64,000 nucleotides of DNA from Methylobacterium sp. W2 (GCF_020662345.1 NZ_VMOA01000017.1:43766-107765); one strand, 5' to 3'. Shown: positions 45,441 to 55,505, numbered from the stretch's first letter. Numbers and translations are program-made. Notes: generated from the sequence alone by a model not told the origin.

Positions 45441-46355
45441 TTGGCTCAATCCCCTACTCTGAAGCCTGTCGTCGCAACGCCACCGGCCCTCGACGCCCGC
45501 CCGGCCCTGTACAATCAGGTCTCCTGGGGCGCGATCTTCGCCGGCGCCGTAGCGGCCCTCGTGGCGCAGATGATCCTCAACATGATCGGCCTCGGCATCG
45601 GCCTGTCGACCCTGGATCCCGCCGGCAACGACACCCCGACCGCCGCCAGCCTATCCACCGGCGCCGGCCTATGGTGGGTCGTCTCCGGCATCGTCGCCTC
45701 GCTCGCCGGCGGCTTCCTCGCCGGGCGCCTCTCGGGCAAGCCGCTGGCCAGCACCAGCGGTTACCATGGCCTCGTCTCCTGGGCCGTCACCACCCTGGTC
45801 ATCGTCTACCTGCTCACCTCGGCGGCCGGCGGCCTCATCGGCGGCGCGTTCGGCGGCATTTCGAGCGTGATCGGTGGCGCGGGTTCGGCCATCGGCGGCG
45901 CCACCCAGACGGCGGCACAGGCTGCGGCGCCCTCGCTCACCAAGCTGACCAACCCCCTCGACGGCATTGAGAACCAGGTCCGCCAGTCTAGCGGAGGCCA
46001 GGATCCCGCAGCCCTGCGTGATGCCGCCTCCCAGGCCGTGCGCGCCTACCTGACGGGCGATGCCGCCCAGCAGGCCCAGGCCGAGACCAAGGCCGCCGAT
46101 GCCCTGGCCAAGGCGCAGGGGATCTCGCCGGATCAGGCCAAGACCCAGATCCAAGAGTACCGCAAGCAGTACGAGCAGACGGTGGCCGACGCCAAGCAGA
46201 AGGCCAAGGTCGCCGCCGAAGCGACCCGCAGCGCCGCTGCGCAGGGCGCCCTCTACGCCGCCCTCGCCCTGATCCTCGGAGGCCTGGCCGCCTTCCTCGG
46301 TGGCCGTTTCGGCGCCGTGACCCCGGCCGCCGCCTACGGCGACCGCCGCGTCTGA
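45441..46355 (+). CDS. Gly/Ala-rich membrane protein with coiled middle
   Basis: The 304-residue product has hydrophobic segments near residues 30-55 (GAIFAGAVAALVAQMILNMIGLGIG), 76-97, 108-140 and a last one near 268-288 (GALYAALALILGGLAAFLGG). Between the third and last there is a long Ala/Gln/Lys-rich, probably helical stretch (AQQAQAETKAADALAKAQG). The start is TTG 45441, supported by an AGGAG site 7 bp upstream. I recognise only a general similarity to uncharacterised alphaproteobacterial membrane proteins. It ends at a bidirectional terminator. Function unknown. Confidence 0.75.
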   Translation: MAQSPTLKPVVATPPALDARPALYNQVSWGAIFAGAVAALVAQMILNMIGLGIGLSTLDPAGNDTPTAASLSTGAGLWWVVSGIVASLAGGFLAGRLSGKPLASTSGYHGLVSWAVTTLVIVYLLTSAAGGLIGGAFGGISSVIGGAGSAIGGATQTAAQAAAPSLTKLTNPLDGIENQVRQSSGGQDPAALRDAASQAVRAYLTGDAAQQAQAETKAADALAKAQGISPDQAKTQIQEYRKQYEQTVADAKQKAKVAAEATRSAAAQGALYAALALILGGLAAFLGGRFGAVTPAAAYGDRRV

Positions 46356-46381
46356 TCCCACCGCTTCTGGGCACATGAACG

Positions 46382-46413
46382 AAAAAGGCCCCCGAGGAAT
46401 CGGGGGCCTTTTT
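46382..46413. terminator. Bidirectional intrinsic terminator
   Basis: AAAAAGGCCCCCGA (46382-46395), loop GGAA, then TCGGGGGCCTTTTT (46400-46413). The A- and T-runs allow use from both sides, ending the membrane-protein gene and the convergent maeB. Confidence 0.9.
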
Positions 46414-46457
46414 CATGGCATCAGCCGTGGAGGACGAGCGACGTCCCGGCTGTCTTT

Positions 46458-48791
46458 CTATTCGGAGAGGGGCGTCAGACCCGGCTCCACCGATGCGATC
46501 GTCGGCTCGACGGCGCTCGCCTGCGCCTCCACCACCGCCGCGGCGGTGACGTTGACGATGCCGCGCGCCGTCACCGACGGCGACAGGATGTGGGCGGGCC
46601 GGGCCGGGCCGATCAGCAGCGGCCCCACCGGCAGGGCGTCAGCCAGTACCTTGGAGAACTGGAAGGCGATGTTGGCCGCGTCGAGATTGGGGAAGATCAG
46701 GACGTTGGCGGAGCCCTTGAGGGGCGAGCCCGGCAGCACCCGGTCGCGGATCAGGCCGGACAGAGCGGTATCGGCCTGCATCTCGCCATCCACCTGAAGG
46801 TCCGGCCGGCGGCCCTGGATCAGACCCAGCGCCGCGCGCATCTTCTGGGCCGAGCGGGAATCGGACTGGCCGAAATCCGAATGGCTGAGGAGGGCGATCT
46901 TCGGGGTGAGGCCGAAGCGCGCGACGTGGCCGGCACAGGCCACCGCCACGTCGGCGATCTCCTCGGCGCTGGGATCGGGCCGGACATGAGTGTCGGCGAG
47001 GAAGTAGGCGCCTTCCTTGGTGACGATGAGGCTCATGGCGGCGAAATCGAGCACGCCCGGCGCGAGGCCGATCACGTCGCGGATCACCCGCAGGCGCGTC
47101 TCGAAGCGGCCCTCCAGGCCGCAAATCAGTGCGTCCGCCTCGCCCCGGCGCACGGCGATGGCGCCGATCACCGTGTTGTTGGTGCGCACCAGGGTGCGCG
47201 CGGCATCCGGCGTGATGCCGCGACGGCCGGCGACTTCGAGATAGGTCGCGACATAGTCGCGGTAGCGCGGATCGTCCTCGGGATCGATCAGATCGAAATC
47301 GGTGCCCTGCCGGATCGACAGGCCGAAGCGCTTGATCCGGGTCTCGATCACCCGCGGGCGTCCCACCAGGATGGGCCGGGCCACATGATCCTCGACGATG
47401 GCCTGGGCGGCGCGCAGCACGCGCTCGTCCTCACCCTCCGCGTAGAGGACGCGCTTGGGGTTCTCCTTCGCCTTGGTGAAGATCGGCTTCATGATAAAAC
47501 CGGAGCGGTGGACGAAGCGATCGAGACTGTCGGCGTAGGCTTGGATGTTCTCCAGCGGCCGGCCGGCGACGCCCGAATCCATTGCGGCTTGCGCTACGGC
47601 GGGGGCGATCCGCAGGATCAGGCGCGGATCGAACGGGCTCGGGATCAGCGAATGCGGGCCGAAGGGCCGGGCTTCGCCGCCATAGGCGCGGGCGACCACG
47701 TCGGACGGAGTCTCGCGGGCCAGCGCGGCGATCGCCTTCACGGCAGCCTTCTTCATGTCCTCGTTGATCGAGGTGGCGCCGACATCCAGCGCCCCGCGGA
47801 AGATGTAGGGGAAGCACAGGACGTTGTTGACTTGGTTCGGGAAATCCGAGCGCCCGGTACAGATCATCGCGTCGGGACGCTTCGCCTGCGCCAGATCCGG
47901 CATGATCTCCGGATAGGGGTTGGCGAGCGCCATGATCAGCGGCTTCTCGGCCATCTTCTCCAGGTATTCCGGCTTCAGGACGCCGCCGGCCGAGAGGCCG
48001 ATGAACACGTCGGCGCCCGGAATGACCTCGGCCAGCGTCCGGGCCTCGGTCTCCTTGGCGTAGACGTCCTTCCAGCGGTCCATCAGTTCGGCGCGGCCCT
48101 TATAGACCACGCCCTTGATGTCGGTGACGGTGATATTCTCGACCCGCGCGCCGAGCGACACCAGCAGGTTGAGGCAGGCGAGCGCCGCAGCGCCCGCGCC
48201 CGAGGTGACGATGCGGACGTCGGAGAGCTGCTTGCCGGCGAATTCAAGGGCGTTGAGGACCGCCGCCGCCACGATGATCGCGGTGCCGTGCTGGTCGTCG
48301 TGGAAGACCGGGATGTTCATCCGTGCCCGGCACTGCTCCTCGACCTCGAAGCACTCGGGTGCCTTGATGTCCTCGAGATTGATGCCGCCGAAAGTCGGCT
48401 CCAGGGAGCAGACCACGTCCACGAGCTTGCCGACGTCGTTCTGGTCCACCTCGATGTCGAACACGTCGATCCCGGCGAACTTCTTGAACAGGACCGCCTT
48501 GCCCTCCATCACCGGCTTCGAGGCGAGGGGGCCGATATTGCCGAGGCCGAGCACGGCGGTGCCGTTGGTGAGCACGGCCACGAGGTTCTGGCGGATGGTG
48601 AGGGTGGCGGCCTCCTGGGGGTCGTCGTAGATCGCCATGCAGGCCGCGGCGACGCCGGGGGAATAGGCGAGCGCCAGATCGCGCTGGTTGCCCAGCGGCT
48701 TCGTCGCCTGGATCTCGAGCTTTCCGGGCCGGGGTAGGCGGTGGTAGACGAGGGCTCCGGATTTGAGATCGTCGGACATGTTGTCGCCCAT
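46458..48791 (-). CDS. maeB: NADP-dependent malic enzyme with phosphotransacetylase-like domain
   Basis: The 777-residue product is a MaeB-type malic enzyme, which converts malate to pyruvate and CO2 with NADP+. The N-terminal malic-enzyme domain shows [89 protein letters not shown] and the dinucleotide site [20 protein letters not shown]. The C-terminal 330 residues are a phosphotransacetylase-like domain ([20 protein letters not shown] onwards) that is usually regulatory. ATG 48791 has GGGAG upstream; ATG 48809 and 48779 are alternatives. It is divergent from the acetyltransferase gene with a 72-bp gap. Confidence 0.93.
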   Translation of the reverse strand: MGDNMSDDLKSGALVYHRLPRPGKLEIQATKPLGNQRDLALAYSPGVAAACMAIYDDPQEAATLTIRQNLVAVLTNGTAVLGLGNIGPLASKPVMEGKAVLFKKFAGIDVFDIEVDQNDVGKLVDVVCSLEPTFGGINLEDIKAPECFEVEEQCRARMNIPVFHDDQHGTAIIVAAAVLNALEFAGKQLSDVRIVTSGAGAAALACLNLLVSLGARVENITVTDIKGVVYKGRAELMDRWKDVYAKETEARTLAEVIPGADVFIGLSAGGVLKPEYLEKMAEKPLIMALANPYPEIMPDLAQAKRPDAMICTGRSDFPNQVNNVLCFPYIFRGALDVGATSINEDMKKAAVKAIAALARETPSDVVARAYGGEARPFGPHSLIPSPFDPRLILRIAPAVAQAAMDSGVAGRPLENIQAYADSLDRFVHRSGFIMKPIFTKAKENPKRVLYAEGEDERVLRAAQAIVEDHVARPILVGRPRVIETRIKRFGLSIRQGTDFDLIDPEDDPRYRDYVATYLEVAGRRGITPDAARTLVRTNNTVIGAIAVRRGEADALICGLEGRFETRLRVIRDVIGLAPGVLDFAAMSLIVTKEGAYFLADTHVRPDPSAEEIADVAVACAGHVARFGLTPKIALLSHSDFGQSDSRSAQKMRAALGLIQGRRPDLQVDGEMQADTALSGLIRDRVLPGSPLKGSANVLIFPNLDAANIAFQFSKVLADALPVGPLLIGPARPAHILSPSVTARGIVNVTAAAVVEAQASAVEPTIASVEPGLTPLSE

Positions 48792-48863
48792 GAGCCTCAC
48801 TCCCTTCATCGCGGGCTCTGACGGAGCCGCGGAGCTTTCCCGCCGGTCTTCGGGATGCATTGA

Positions 48864-49499
48864 TTGAAAACTCTGTTGCACCGCTTGCGGAGTGGGCGCA
48901 ACCCGCACAACGAAACCCGCCTGCACCTCGCCAAAATGGTGAAAACCCATGGTTTCTCCATCGGCTCGTACTCCTATGGCCGTCCGAAAGTGCGGTTCCC
49001 GGAAGCTGGGCGGCACCTTACGATCGGCCGGTATTGTTCCATCGCCGACAGGGTCGAGATCCTCCTCGGCGGCGGACACCGCCTCGACTGGGTGACCACC
49101 TATCCCTTCGCAGCCATGGCGGGACTCTGGCCGGGGGTGGAGGCGCCGGCCGGTCATCATGCCTCGCGCGGCGACGTGACCATCGGCAGCGACGTCTGGC
49201 TCGGCTCCGGCTGCATGATCCTGTCCGGCGTCACCATCGGGCACGGCGCCGTGGTGGGAGCCCATGCCGTCGTCAGCCGGGATGTGCCGCCCTACGCGAT
49301 CGTCGCCGGCAACCCCGCGCGGGTGATCCGCCACCGCTTCGCTCCGGAGCATGTGTCGGGCCTGCTGGAGACCGCGTGGTGGGACCTGCCCCCCGAGGCG
49401 GTGCGCGCTCTGGTGCCCCTGCTCCAGAGCGACCGCATCGGCGATCTCATCGCGGCGGCGCGGGCGGCCAGGACCGGCGGCGTTGCGGGCGGGGCGTGA
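48864..49499 (+). CDS. CatB-like O-acetyltransferase (left-handed beta-helix)
   Basis: The 211-residue product is a hexapeptide-repeat acetyltransferase of the xenobiotic (CatB) group. It shows FSIGSYSYGRPKVRF, LTIGRYCSIADRVEILLGGGHRLDWVTTYPF, the catalytic-His region and repeats VTIGSDVWLGSGCMILSGVTIGHGAVVGAHAVVSRDVPPYAIVAGNPARVI. Such enzymes transfer acetyl from acetyl-CoA to hydroxyls of antibiotics or sugars; the substrate here is unknown. No ATG fits the natural start, so TTG 48864 was chosen; ATG 48936 would remove a plausible N-terminal helix. It is divergent from maeB. Confidence 0.82.
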   Translation: MKTLLHRLRSGRNPHNETRLHLAKMVKTHGFSIGSYSYGRPKVRFPEAGRHLTIGRYCSIADRVEILLGGGHRLDWVTTYPFAAMAGLWPGVEAPAGHHASRGDVTIGSDVWLGSGCMILSGVTIGHGAVVGAHAVVSRDVPPYAIVAGNPARVIRHRFAPEHVSGLLETAWWDLPPEAVRALVPLLQSDRIGDLIAAARAARTGGVAGGA

Positions 49500-49575
49500 A
49501 TCGCTTACCCGAACCCTTCGTCCCGACGCGTCAACGATCACTCGACTCCGATCATCGATTCCCAAGGCAACGCCG

Positions 49576-49827
49576 ATGTCCGACACGCCTCCCGACCGCC
49601 TCGCGGTGAACCCGACCAGCCCGTTCTACAACGAGGCGATCCTGGAACGCGGCATCGGCATCCGCTTCAAGGGCGTCGAGAAGACCAATGTCGAGGAATA
49701 CTGCGTCAGCGAAGGCTGGGTCCGCCTGTCGGCCGGCAAGACCCTCGACCGCGCCGGCAACCCGATGACGGTGAAGCTGAAGGGCCCGGTCGAGCCGTAT
49801 TTTCGCGACGATTCCAGCGAAGGCTGA
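49576..49827 (+). CDS. DUF3297-family protein
   Basis: The 83-residue product (MSDTPPDRLAVNPTSPFYNE...) matches the DUF3297 family of small cytoplasmic proteins in Proteobacteria. Typical blocks are LAVNPTSPFYNEAILERGIGIRFKG, VEEYCVSEGWVRL and NPMTVKLKGPVEPYF. Length is normal. It lies 76 bp after the acetyltransferase gene and 6 bp from the convergent immunity-like gene. Its function is not known. Confidence 0.88.
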   Translation: MSDTPPDRLAVNPTSPFYNEAILERGIGIRFKGVEKTNVEEYCVSEGWVRLSAGKTLDRAGNPMTVKLKGPVEPYFRDDSSEG

Positions 49828-49833
49828 GACCGC

Positions 49834-50529
49834 TCAGCCCGACGCCGTCTCCAGCGGAAACGGCGTCGGCTCCCAGTAGGGCTCGATCTTCGTGCCGCGA
49901 ATGTTGGCGGCTTCCCAGCCGTGAAGGATTGTTGCGAGGGCGGCCCGGTCTCCCGCGAGGAGCGGGTCGGCAACGGCGAGGATCTTGTTGCGGGTCTGCT
50001 GGTATGACGCCGAACTCGCGCATCCGTCCTCCCGGTAATGAGGGAGGAGGTCCTGCAGGATATCTTGAGCACTCGCGAGATGGCCGAGGGCTATGTCGAT
50101 GATCAGCCGGTCCTCCGGTGCTCCGACCCGGGCGATCTCGAAGTTCTCTCGATAGAACGCGACGAACGCCTTCAGGGTGTCCATTGAGCGCAGGAGCGGC
50201 AAAGCCTCGGTCTCGATCACGGATATCATATCAGTGATCGTAGAGGGATCGGACCAGCGCCAGACCGCGTATTGCGATCCGCCCGGTGGGCCAAGCTGCC
50301 CGGCACACCAGCCGATGATGCCGAGCATGCCGTCGAGCGGACTGAAGATGTCGAGCATCGACCATTTCAGGTAAAACGCATCGGGATCGGATGTATCATC
50401 CACCATGATACGCAGGGCGACGTGATGCACGGGCCTGATCCAGAGATCGCGACTGCCGACATGGACGATGTCGGCATGACGATCCAGCAACGGACGATAA
50501 ACGGCTTTGACTTGGCGCGTGCGTGTCAC
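49834..50529 (-). CDS. Probable immunity protein of the adjacent nuclease toxin
   Basis: The 231-residue product (start GTG 50529) has no family that I can name. It is rich in Trp, Asp and Ile, with segments SDPDAFYLKWSMLDIFSPLDGMLGIIGWCAGQLG, EALPLLRSMDTLKAFVAFYREN and LIIDIALGHLASAQDILQDLLPHY, suggesting a mixed helical fold. It overlaps the upstream toxin-like gene as GTGA, the usual tight coupling between a polymorphic toxin and its immunity gene. The role as immunity protein rests on that order and overlap. It is at the edge of a lower-GC island. Confidence 0.6.
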   Translation of the reverse strand: MTRTRQVKAVYRPLLDRHADIVHVGSRDLWIRPVHHVALRIMVDDTSDPDAFYLKWSMLDIFSPLDGMLGIIGWCAGQLGPPGGSQYAVWRWSDPSTITDMISVIETEALPLLRSMDTLKAFVAFYRENFEIARVGAPEDRLIIDIALGHLASAQDILQDLLPHYREDGCASSASYQQTRNKILAVADPLLAGDRAALATILHGWEAANIRGTKIEPYWEPTPFPLETASG

Positions 50530-51571
50530 CGACGAGGCCTCATTTCCATGACAATGAAACGCTTTGCGGTAGGAAAATTCTTGCGTGCAAGCGTTGCAAG
50601 ATCAACAGCTCTTGTAGGATCCAGTCCCGCATCGCCCGTCTTGTGGTCATAGATGCAGACCGTATCTGTGGGGGGGTTTTCAAGTATGTCGAGACGAATA
50701 GAATTTCGCTCACCATATCGGGTGGGAAGATGGCTGATCTTCTTATAGGATATTTCTGCAATAAAATTTGGATCTCTGAGAGATTTTACCTGTTCTGACA
50801 TAAGAAAATGAACTTCATTCCCCAGGGCTTGAGGGCTGCTGTAGAGCCCGGAAGATCGTACGTGGGCGGTAGTCGTATCGAGCATCTCTTGGACCTCGCT
50901 GTAGCGCGGGCAAGCCTGATCTAGGCTGCTTTGATCGACCCTTCCGACCCAGAATACTGGAAAATTGGGATCGTCGCTCAGTCCATATTCGCTCGCGGGC
51001 GCCACGAAGATCGCTGTAGTGTTGGAGCCGTTCCGCTGCGAGAGTGCCGACAGCAGCGTTACGGCCGCTTCGACCGCTATGCCGATCCTCAAAGGCCTGC
51101 GCGTTGGAGCCCGAGCGTCCTGAACGAACGCTTCCGGCTCCGTCCGATCGCCGTTCAACGTGCTGCGGGACAGGATCTCGCCGGTCTCGCCATCGCGGAT
51201 CGTCTGAGTGCGGCCCGACATTTCGAAGACGGTCCGCGTGCCGTCCGGCGCTGTGACGGTGTGCTGCTCGTCCCAGTCCTGGGAGGGATGGCTCCGGATG
51301 CGGAGCGAGAGAACGCGCGATCCGTCCTCGGCGACGACCTCTTCGGTGGCCGGCGAATCGTGTGAACCAAGGGAGCCCATCGTTGCCGGACCGGCCGATC
51401 CGTCATGTCCCGATGCCCAACGTCCGCCACCGGGCTGGCCGGCCGGCTCGCGGGGCTGATCGGGGCTATACTTGCGGGCGAGGACGCGCTCGACGCGGAT
51501 CAGTTCGACCTCGACGGCAAGCTCAGCCAGATCGCAGCGAGACGCTGTGTGTGGGTGTCAAGTCGCGACAT
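50526..51571 (-). pseudogene. Polymorphic-toxin-like nuclease with frameshifted 5' end
   Basis: The intact frame from ATG 51380 gives 284 residues. Its C-terminal 110 residues (NEVHFLMSEQVKSLRDPNFIAEISYKKI, then RNSIRLDILEN and VCIYDHKTGDAGLDPTRA) look like a restriction-endonuclease-fold toxin domain, with candidate catalytic Asp in RLDIL and D-x-K in YDHKTG. The same frame stays open upstream to 51558 and encodes ELAVEVELIRVERVLARKYSPDQPREPAGQPGGGRWASG, a linker typical of such toxins, but without a usable start. ATG 51571 (MSRLDTHTQRLAA) fits if one base is restored near 51535. An immunity-like gene overlaps the 3' end. Low GC points to transfer. Confidence 0.6.
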
Positions 51572-51747
51572 CGGTGACGTTCCCAGCGCATGTGGCAAGG
51601 CCCATTGTTTAGTACACAAATCCCTTTATAGCAATAAAAACCTATGTTGAGAGTGCGCAATGGCCGTCCTATAAGGCCGCCCTGGCAAGTTCGGTATGAG
51701 GTGCGGGCTAGCGAGGATTCAGGGCGCGGGGTCGAAACCGTGCGGCT

Positions 51748-52044
51748 TCAACCCTCCCGCTTGCGGCACTCGCCCGCGTAGTTGCGGAGGGCCTCCGCCA
51801 CCAGGGCGTCCACCTGGGCCGCCGTCTTCGGCTGCCGGATGACGAGGCTCGTCACCGAATTCGGGTGGTTCGCCCGCTGCTTCGGGGTTCGCGCATGGTT
51901 CGAGACGCGCAGGGCGAAGACGCTCCCCTCCGGCTTGAGATAGACGCTGTCGCCGCGTGTGTTGCGAGCGACGACGATGAAGCCCTGCCTCGTGACACCG
52001 GCGACGGCGCGGGCCAGGGCGGCCGTCGGATTGAGCAGGCTCAT
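51748..52044 (-). CDS. Conserved hypothetical protein coupled to a glycosyltransferase
   Basis: The 98-residue product (MSLLNPTAALARAVAGVTRQG...) has a beta-rich middle, GFIVVARNTRGDSVYLKPEGSVFALRVSNHARTPKQRANHPNSVTSLVIRQP, and a C-terminal helix ending in a charged tail. I recognise no family. ATG 52044 overlaps the stop of the upstream glycosyltransferase gene as ATGA, so they are translated together. The gap 51572-51747 upstream of its 3' end holds nothing that I can support. Function unknown. Confidence 0.65.
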   Translation of the reverse strand: MSLLNPTAALARAVAGVTRQGFIVVARNTRGDSVYLKPEGSVFALRVSNHARTPKQRANHPNSVTSLVIRQPKTAAQVDALVAEALRNYAGECRKREG

Positions 52045-52910
52045 GCGAGCCCTTCCCAAGCGAGTGCGGTGCGCCCACGGATGGCGGCGAGGGCGCCGGC
52101 CGCCGAGCCGGCATAGCGCTCGATCAGCGGCCGGCGGAAGCTCAGGGATGCCAGGGCCGCCTTCGGGGCGTTCACCGCGAACATCCTGCGACTCGGGTCG
52201 GGCAGACCATATTTGCGCGAGACATAGGCCCGCGACCAGGCCTGATGCCAGCGGGTGCGGAAGACCCGGCCGGGCTCCGGCGCCGACGAGCGCCCGCGCC
52301 CATGCAGGGCGACCGCACCGTGGACATGAACAAGGGAGCGGCCGGTATCGGCGACCCGGCGGCACAAGTCGTCATCCTCGTAGAACAAGAAGATGTTCGG
52401 ATCGAATCCGCCGAGGGCAAGGAATAGGTCGCGCCGGATCATCAGGCAGGCGCCCGAGAGGAACGGCGCGCAGGCATCGCCCTCTGGCAGGGTGCGGTTG
52501 CCGGGGGGGTTGGTGAGGTAGGGCGCGAGCAGCGAGCGCGGTTGGTAGAAGAACCGCCCATCCGCCTCCATCAGGCGGGGCGCCAGCAGGCCGGCCTCGG
52601 GATAGGCGGCGGCGGCCCGCAGCAGCGCATCGACCGCCCCCGCCTGCAGGACGATGTCCGGGTTGAGGATGAGAACGCGCTCGGCCCGCTCGGCGGCGCG
52701 GATTCCGAGGGTGTTGGCGCGGCCGTAGCCCTCGTTGCGGGCATTGCGCACCACCCTGGCGCCGGCCGCCTCGGCCACCGCCGCCGACTCGTCACGGCTC
52801 GCATTGTCCACGACGATGGCCGGCACGTGCTCGGCGGCGAGCGCCGTGAGACAGGCCGGCAGCGCATGGGCGCTGTCATGGCTGACGACGACGGCGACGA
52901 GGGAGGGCAT
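52041..52910 (-). CDS. Glycosyltransferase family 2
   Basis: The 289-residue product is a GT-A fold glycosyltransferase: MPSLVAVVVSHDSAHALPACLTAL, PAIVVDNASRDESAAVAEAAGARVVRNARNEGYGRANTLGI, the metal/nucleotide region VLILNPDIVLQAGAV, then GACLMIRRDLFLALGGFDPNIFLFYEDDDLCRRVADTG. This resembles the rhamnosyl-transferase-like branch that builds cell-surface polysaccharide. ATG 52910 was chosen over an upstream GTG at 52952, because the upstream part is repeat-like. It overlaps the 98-residue gene by 4 bp. The sugar donor is unknown. Confidence 0.87.
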   Translation of the reverse strand: MPSLVAVVVSHDSAHALPACLTALAAEHVPAIVVDNASRDESAAVAEAAGARVVRNARNEGYGRANTLGIRAAERAERVLILNPDIVLQAGAVDALLRAAAAYPEAGLLAPRLMEADGRFFYQPRSLLAPYLTNPPGNRTLPEGDACAPFLSGACLMIRRDLFLALGGFDPNIFLFYEDDDLCRRVADTGRSLVHVHGAVALHGRGRSSAPEPGRVFRTRWHQAWSRAYVSRKYGLPDPSRRMFAVNAPKAALASLSFRRPLIERYAGSAAGALAAIRGRTALAWEGLA

Positions 52911-52949
52911 GTCGGCCCTGTCAATGTTGGAGGGATCGGGCTCCGCAGG

Positions 52950-52978
52950 CACCCTCCCCCGCAGAGGGGGGAGGGGGT
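52950..52978. repeat. CCCTCCCC-type hairpin between the glycosyltransferase gene and aspS
   Basis: CACCCTCCCCC (52950-52960) and the G-rich stretch to 52978 form a short imperfect hairpin. It resembles a part of the element at 15701-15829, so both probably belong to one dispersed family. It may also stop transcription from aspS. Confidence 0.5.
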
Positions 52979-52988
52979 GTGTCGCGGC

Positions 52989-54803
52989 TCAGCCCTGCTT
53001 CTCGGGCAGGTTCAACCGGATGTGCAACTCGCGCAGCTGCTTCGGGGTCGCCTCGGCAGGGGCTCCCATCATCAGGTCTTCGGCGCGCTGGTTCATCGGG
53101 AACAGCACCACCTCGCGCAGGTTCTGCTCGCCGCAGAGCAGCATGACGATACGGTCGATTCCCGGCGCGATGCCGCCGTGCGGCGGGGCGCCGAGCTTCA
53201 GCGCGTTGAGCATGCCGCCGAACTTTTCTTCAAGCACGTCCTGCCCGTAGCCGGCCAAGCCGAACGCCTTCTCCATCACCTCGGGGCGATGGTTGCGGAT
53301 CGCGCCGGAGGACAGTTCCGTGCCGTTGCAGACGATGTCGTACTGGAACGCCTTGATGCCGAGGATCGTCTCGGACTCGCTCGGATCGAGGGCCAGGAAC
53401 TCCTCGCGGTCGAAATTCGGCATTGAGAACGGGTTGTGGGAGAAGTCGATCCGCTTCTCGTCCTCGTTCCACTCGTACATCGGGAAGTCGGTGATCCAGC
53501 AGAACGCGAACTGGTCCTTATCGGACAGGTTCAGCTCGTCGCCGATGCGGATGCGGGCCTTGCCGGCCAGAGCCGCGGCCTTCGCCTCGGTGCCGGCGGA
53601 GAAGAACACGGCGTCGCCGGCCTTCGTGCCGGTCTTCTCGCGGATGAGGGCCTGGATCTCCGAAGGGATGAACTTGGCGATCGGGCCCTTGCCGGTGACC
53701 GTGCCGTTGTCGTCCTCGAAGATGATGTAGCCGAGGCCCGGCGCGCCCTCGGCGCGGGCAAAATCGTTGAGCTTGTCGAAGAACGAGCGCGGTTGCGTCG
53801 CCGCCCCCGTGGCGGGGATCGCACGGACCACGCCGCCGGATTTGATCACGCCCTTGAACGCCTTGAACTCGACCTCGTCGCGGGCGAACTCGTCGGTCAC
53901 GTCGGCGATGATGAGCGGGTTGCGCAGGTCCGGCTTGTCGACGCCGTATTTCAGCATCGCCTCGGCGTAGGGGATGCGCGGGAAGGTCCCGGTGACGCGC
54001 TTGCCGTCGGCGAATTCCTCGAAGACGCTGCGCAGGACCGGCTCCACCGACTGGAACACGTCCTCCTGGGTGACGAAGCTCATCTCGATGTCGAGCTGGT
54101 AGAACTCGCCCGGCGAGCGGTCGGCACGGGCATCCTCGTCACGAAAACACGGCGCGATCTGGAAGTAGCGGTCGAAGCCGGCGATCATCGTCAGCTGCTT
54201 GAACTGCTGGGGCGCCTGCGGCAGCGCGTAGAACTTGCCGGGGTGCACGCGGGAGGGCACCAGATAGTCGCGCGCGCCTTCCGGGCTCGAGGCGGTGAGG
54301 ATCGGTGTCTGGAACTCGAAGAACCCGCCCTCGCGCATGCGGCGACGGAGCGAATCGATGATCGCGCCGCGCTTCATGATGTTGGCGTGGAGCTTGTCGC
54401 GGCGCAGGTCGAGGAAGCGGTACTTGAGCCGCGTCTCCTCCGGGTAGTCCTGGTCGCCGAAGACCGGAACCGGCAATTCGCCGGCGGGGCCGAGAACCTC
54501 GATGTCGTCGATATAGACCTCCACCGTGCCGGTGGGCAGGTCGGCATTCTCGGTGCCGGCGGGGCGGGTGCGCACGCGCCCGTCGATGCGGATCACCCAT
54601 TCCGAGCGGGCGAGGTTCGCCGTCTTGAACGCCTTCGAATCGGAATCGACCACGCACTGGGTGCGGCCGTAATGGTCGCGCAGGTCGATGAAGAGCACGC
54701 CGCCATGGTCGCGGATGCGGTGGCACCAGCCGGAAAGGCGAACGGTCTCGCCGACGTCGGACGGGCGGAGGCCCCCGCAGGTATGGGTACGATAACGGTG
54801 CAT
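52989..54803 (-). CDS. aspS: Aspartyl-tRNA synthetase
   Basis: The 604-residue product is a bacterial-type AspRS. It begins [46 protein letters not shown] (OB-fold anticodon domain), continues with [22 protein letters not shown], class II motif regions ([24 protein letters not shown]) and ends with [27 protein letters not shown] (motif 3) and the GAD insertion between. ATG 54803 was chosen. With GatCAB also encoded here, the enzyme could be non-discriminating and charge tRNA-Asn with Asp, which is inference. Confidence 0.96.
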   Translation of the reverse strand: MHRYRTHTCGGLRPSDVGETVRLSGWCHRIRDHGGVLFIDLRDHYGRTQCVVDSDSKAFKTANLARSEWVIRIDGRVRTRPAGTENADLPTGTVEVYIDDIEVLGPAGELPVPVFGDQDYPEETRLKYRFLDLRRDKLHANIMKRGAIIDSLRRRMREGGFFEFQTPILTASSPEGARDYLVPSRVHPGKFYALPQAPQQFKQLTMIAGFDRYFQIAPCFRDEDARADRSPGEFYQLDIEMSFVTQEDVFQSVEPVLRSVFEEFADGKRVTGTFPRIPYAEAMLKYGVDKPDLRNPLIIADVTDEFARDEVEFKAFKGVIKSGGVVRAIPATGAATQPRSFFDKLNDFARAEGAPGLGYIIFEDDNGTVTGKGPIAKFIPSEIQALIREKTGTKAGDAVFFSAGTEAKAAALAGKARIRIGDELNLSDKDQFAFCWITDFPMYEWNEDEKRIDFSHNPFSMPNFDREEFLALDPSESETILGIKAFQYDIVCNGTELSSGAIRNHRPEVMEKAFGLAGYGQDVLEEKFGGMLNALKLGAPPHGGIAPGIDRIVMLLCGEQNLREVVLFPMNQRAEDLMMGAPAEATPKQLRELHIRLNLPEKQG

Positions 54804-54979
54804 GACGGGCTCTTCAGATTGAGCGGCGCACCATTCACGCGAGGACGGGCAAGTCAAGGCGAAGGCGATCTCGCCAGATCGCGATGTCGCTTCGACTGGG
54901 CAACCGAGCATGCGCCGGAGAGGTAGCCGCAGGCACCCTAGACCTTACGAAACCGAGGGTGAATCCCCATATCAAGCCC

Positions 54980-55399
54980 ATGAATGCGAACGCGTTTTTC
55001 GACATTTTGCACGAGGCCGCAGCAGCTCCTTCCACACGCCGGAAGGGCGCGGAAGGGGGCGAGGACAAGCCCGGCGTGTGGCAGGGCCTGCCGCTCGAAG
55101 GCCGGTTCGAGATCGTCTACGAGGATTCCCGTGGTCTCTGGAGCACGCGTGCCCTCGACGCGCGCGAGTTGAGGCTCGGACCCGGCCGGACGCTGCTCGG
55201 CGGCATCGATCGCGCACGCGGCGGTTATCGCGGCTTCCGGGTGGATCGCATCCGGCGCCTGACCGAGGAGGGCGGGCCTCGGATGAATACCAGCATCCTC
55301 GATTGGCTTCTTGCCCGTGCTGAAGCGCAGAAGCGCGAGCGTGCCGAACTGGTGCGCAGCCTCGCCCGCCGGGACCGGTCCCGCAAACACGCCGCCTGA
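54980..55399 (+). CDS. WYL-domain-like small protein
   Basis: The 139-residue product has a strand-rich middle, EGRFEIVYEDSRGLWSTRALDARELRLGPGRTLLGGIDRARGGYRGFRVDRIRRL, which matches the core pattern of the WYL ligand-binding domain (Y-x-D-x-x-G, then a basic R-x-F-x-x-DRI). There is no N-terminal HTH, so it is a WYL-only protein. The C-terminus is a basic helix. It lies upstream of rnd on the same strand with a 106-bp gap. WYL domains bind nucleic acid or nucleotide ligands, but this one's role is unknown. Confidence 0.65.
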   Translation: MNANAFFDILHEAAAAPSTRRKGAEGGEDKPGVWQGLPLEGRFEIVYEDSRGLWSTRALDARELRLGPGRTLLGGIDRARGGYRGFRVDRIRRLTEEGGPRMNTSILDWLLARAEAQKRERAELVRSLARRDRSRKHAA

Positions 55400-55505
55400 G
55401 GAGGGATCCGGGGCAAAGGATTGGGGCAGGGATGTCGGGGATAGCCGCGCGCGGCGCGAGATACGATCTCGCCTCGCGCGTCAACCTCCGATATAGCCGG
55501 CTCTC

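Noticed and set aside
46590..48737. 715-codon open frame on the plus strand
   Set aside because: It is antisense to maeB, whose motifs are unmistakable on the minus strand.
50526..51571. Programmed ribosomal frameshift in the toxin-like gene
   Set aside because: No slippery heptamer or downstream stem was evident near 51535, so a mutation or a sequencing error is simpler.
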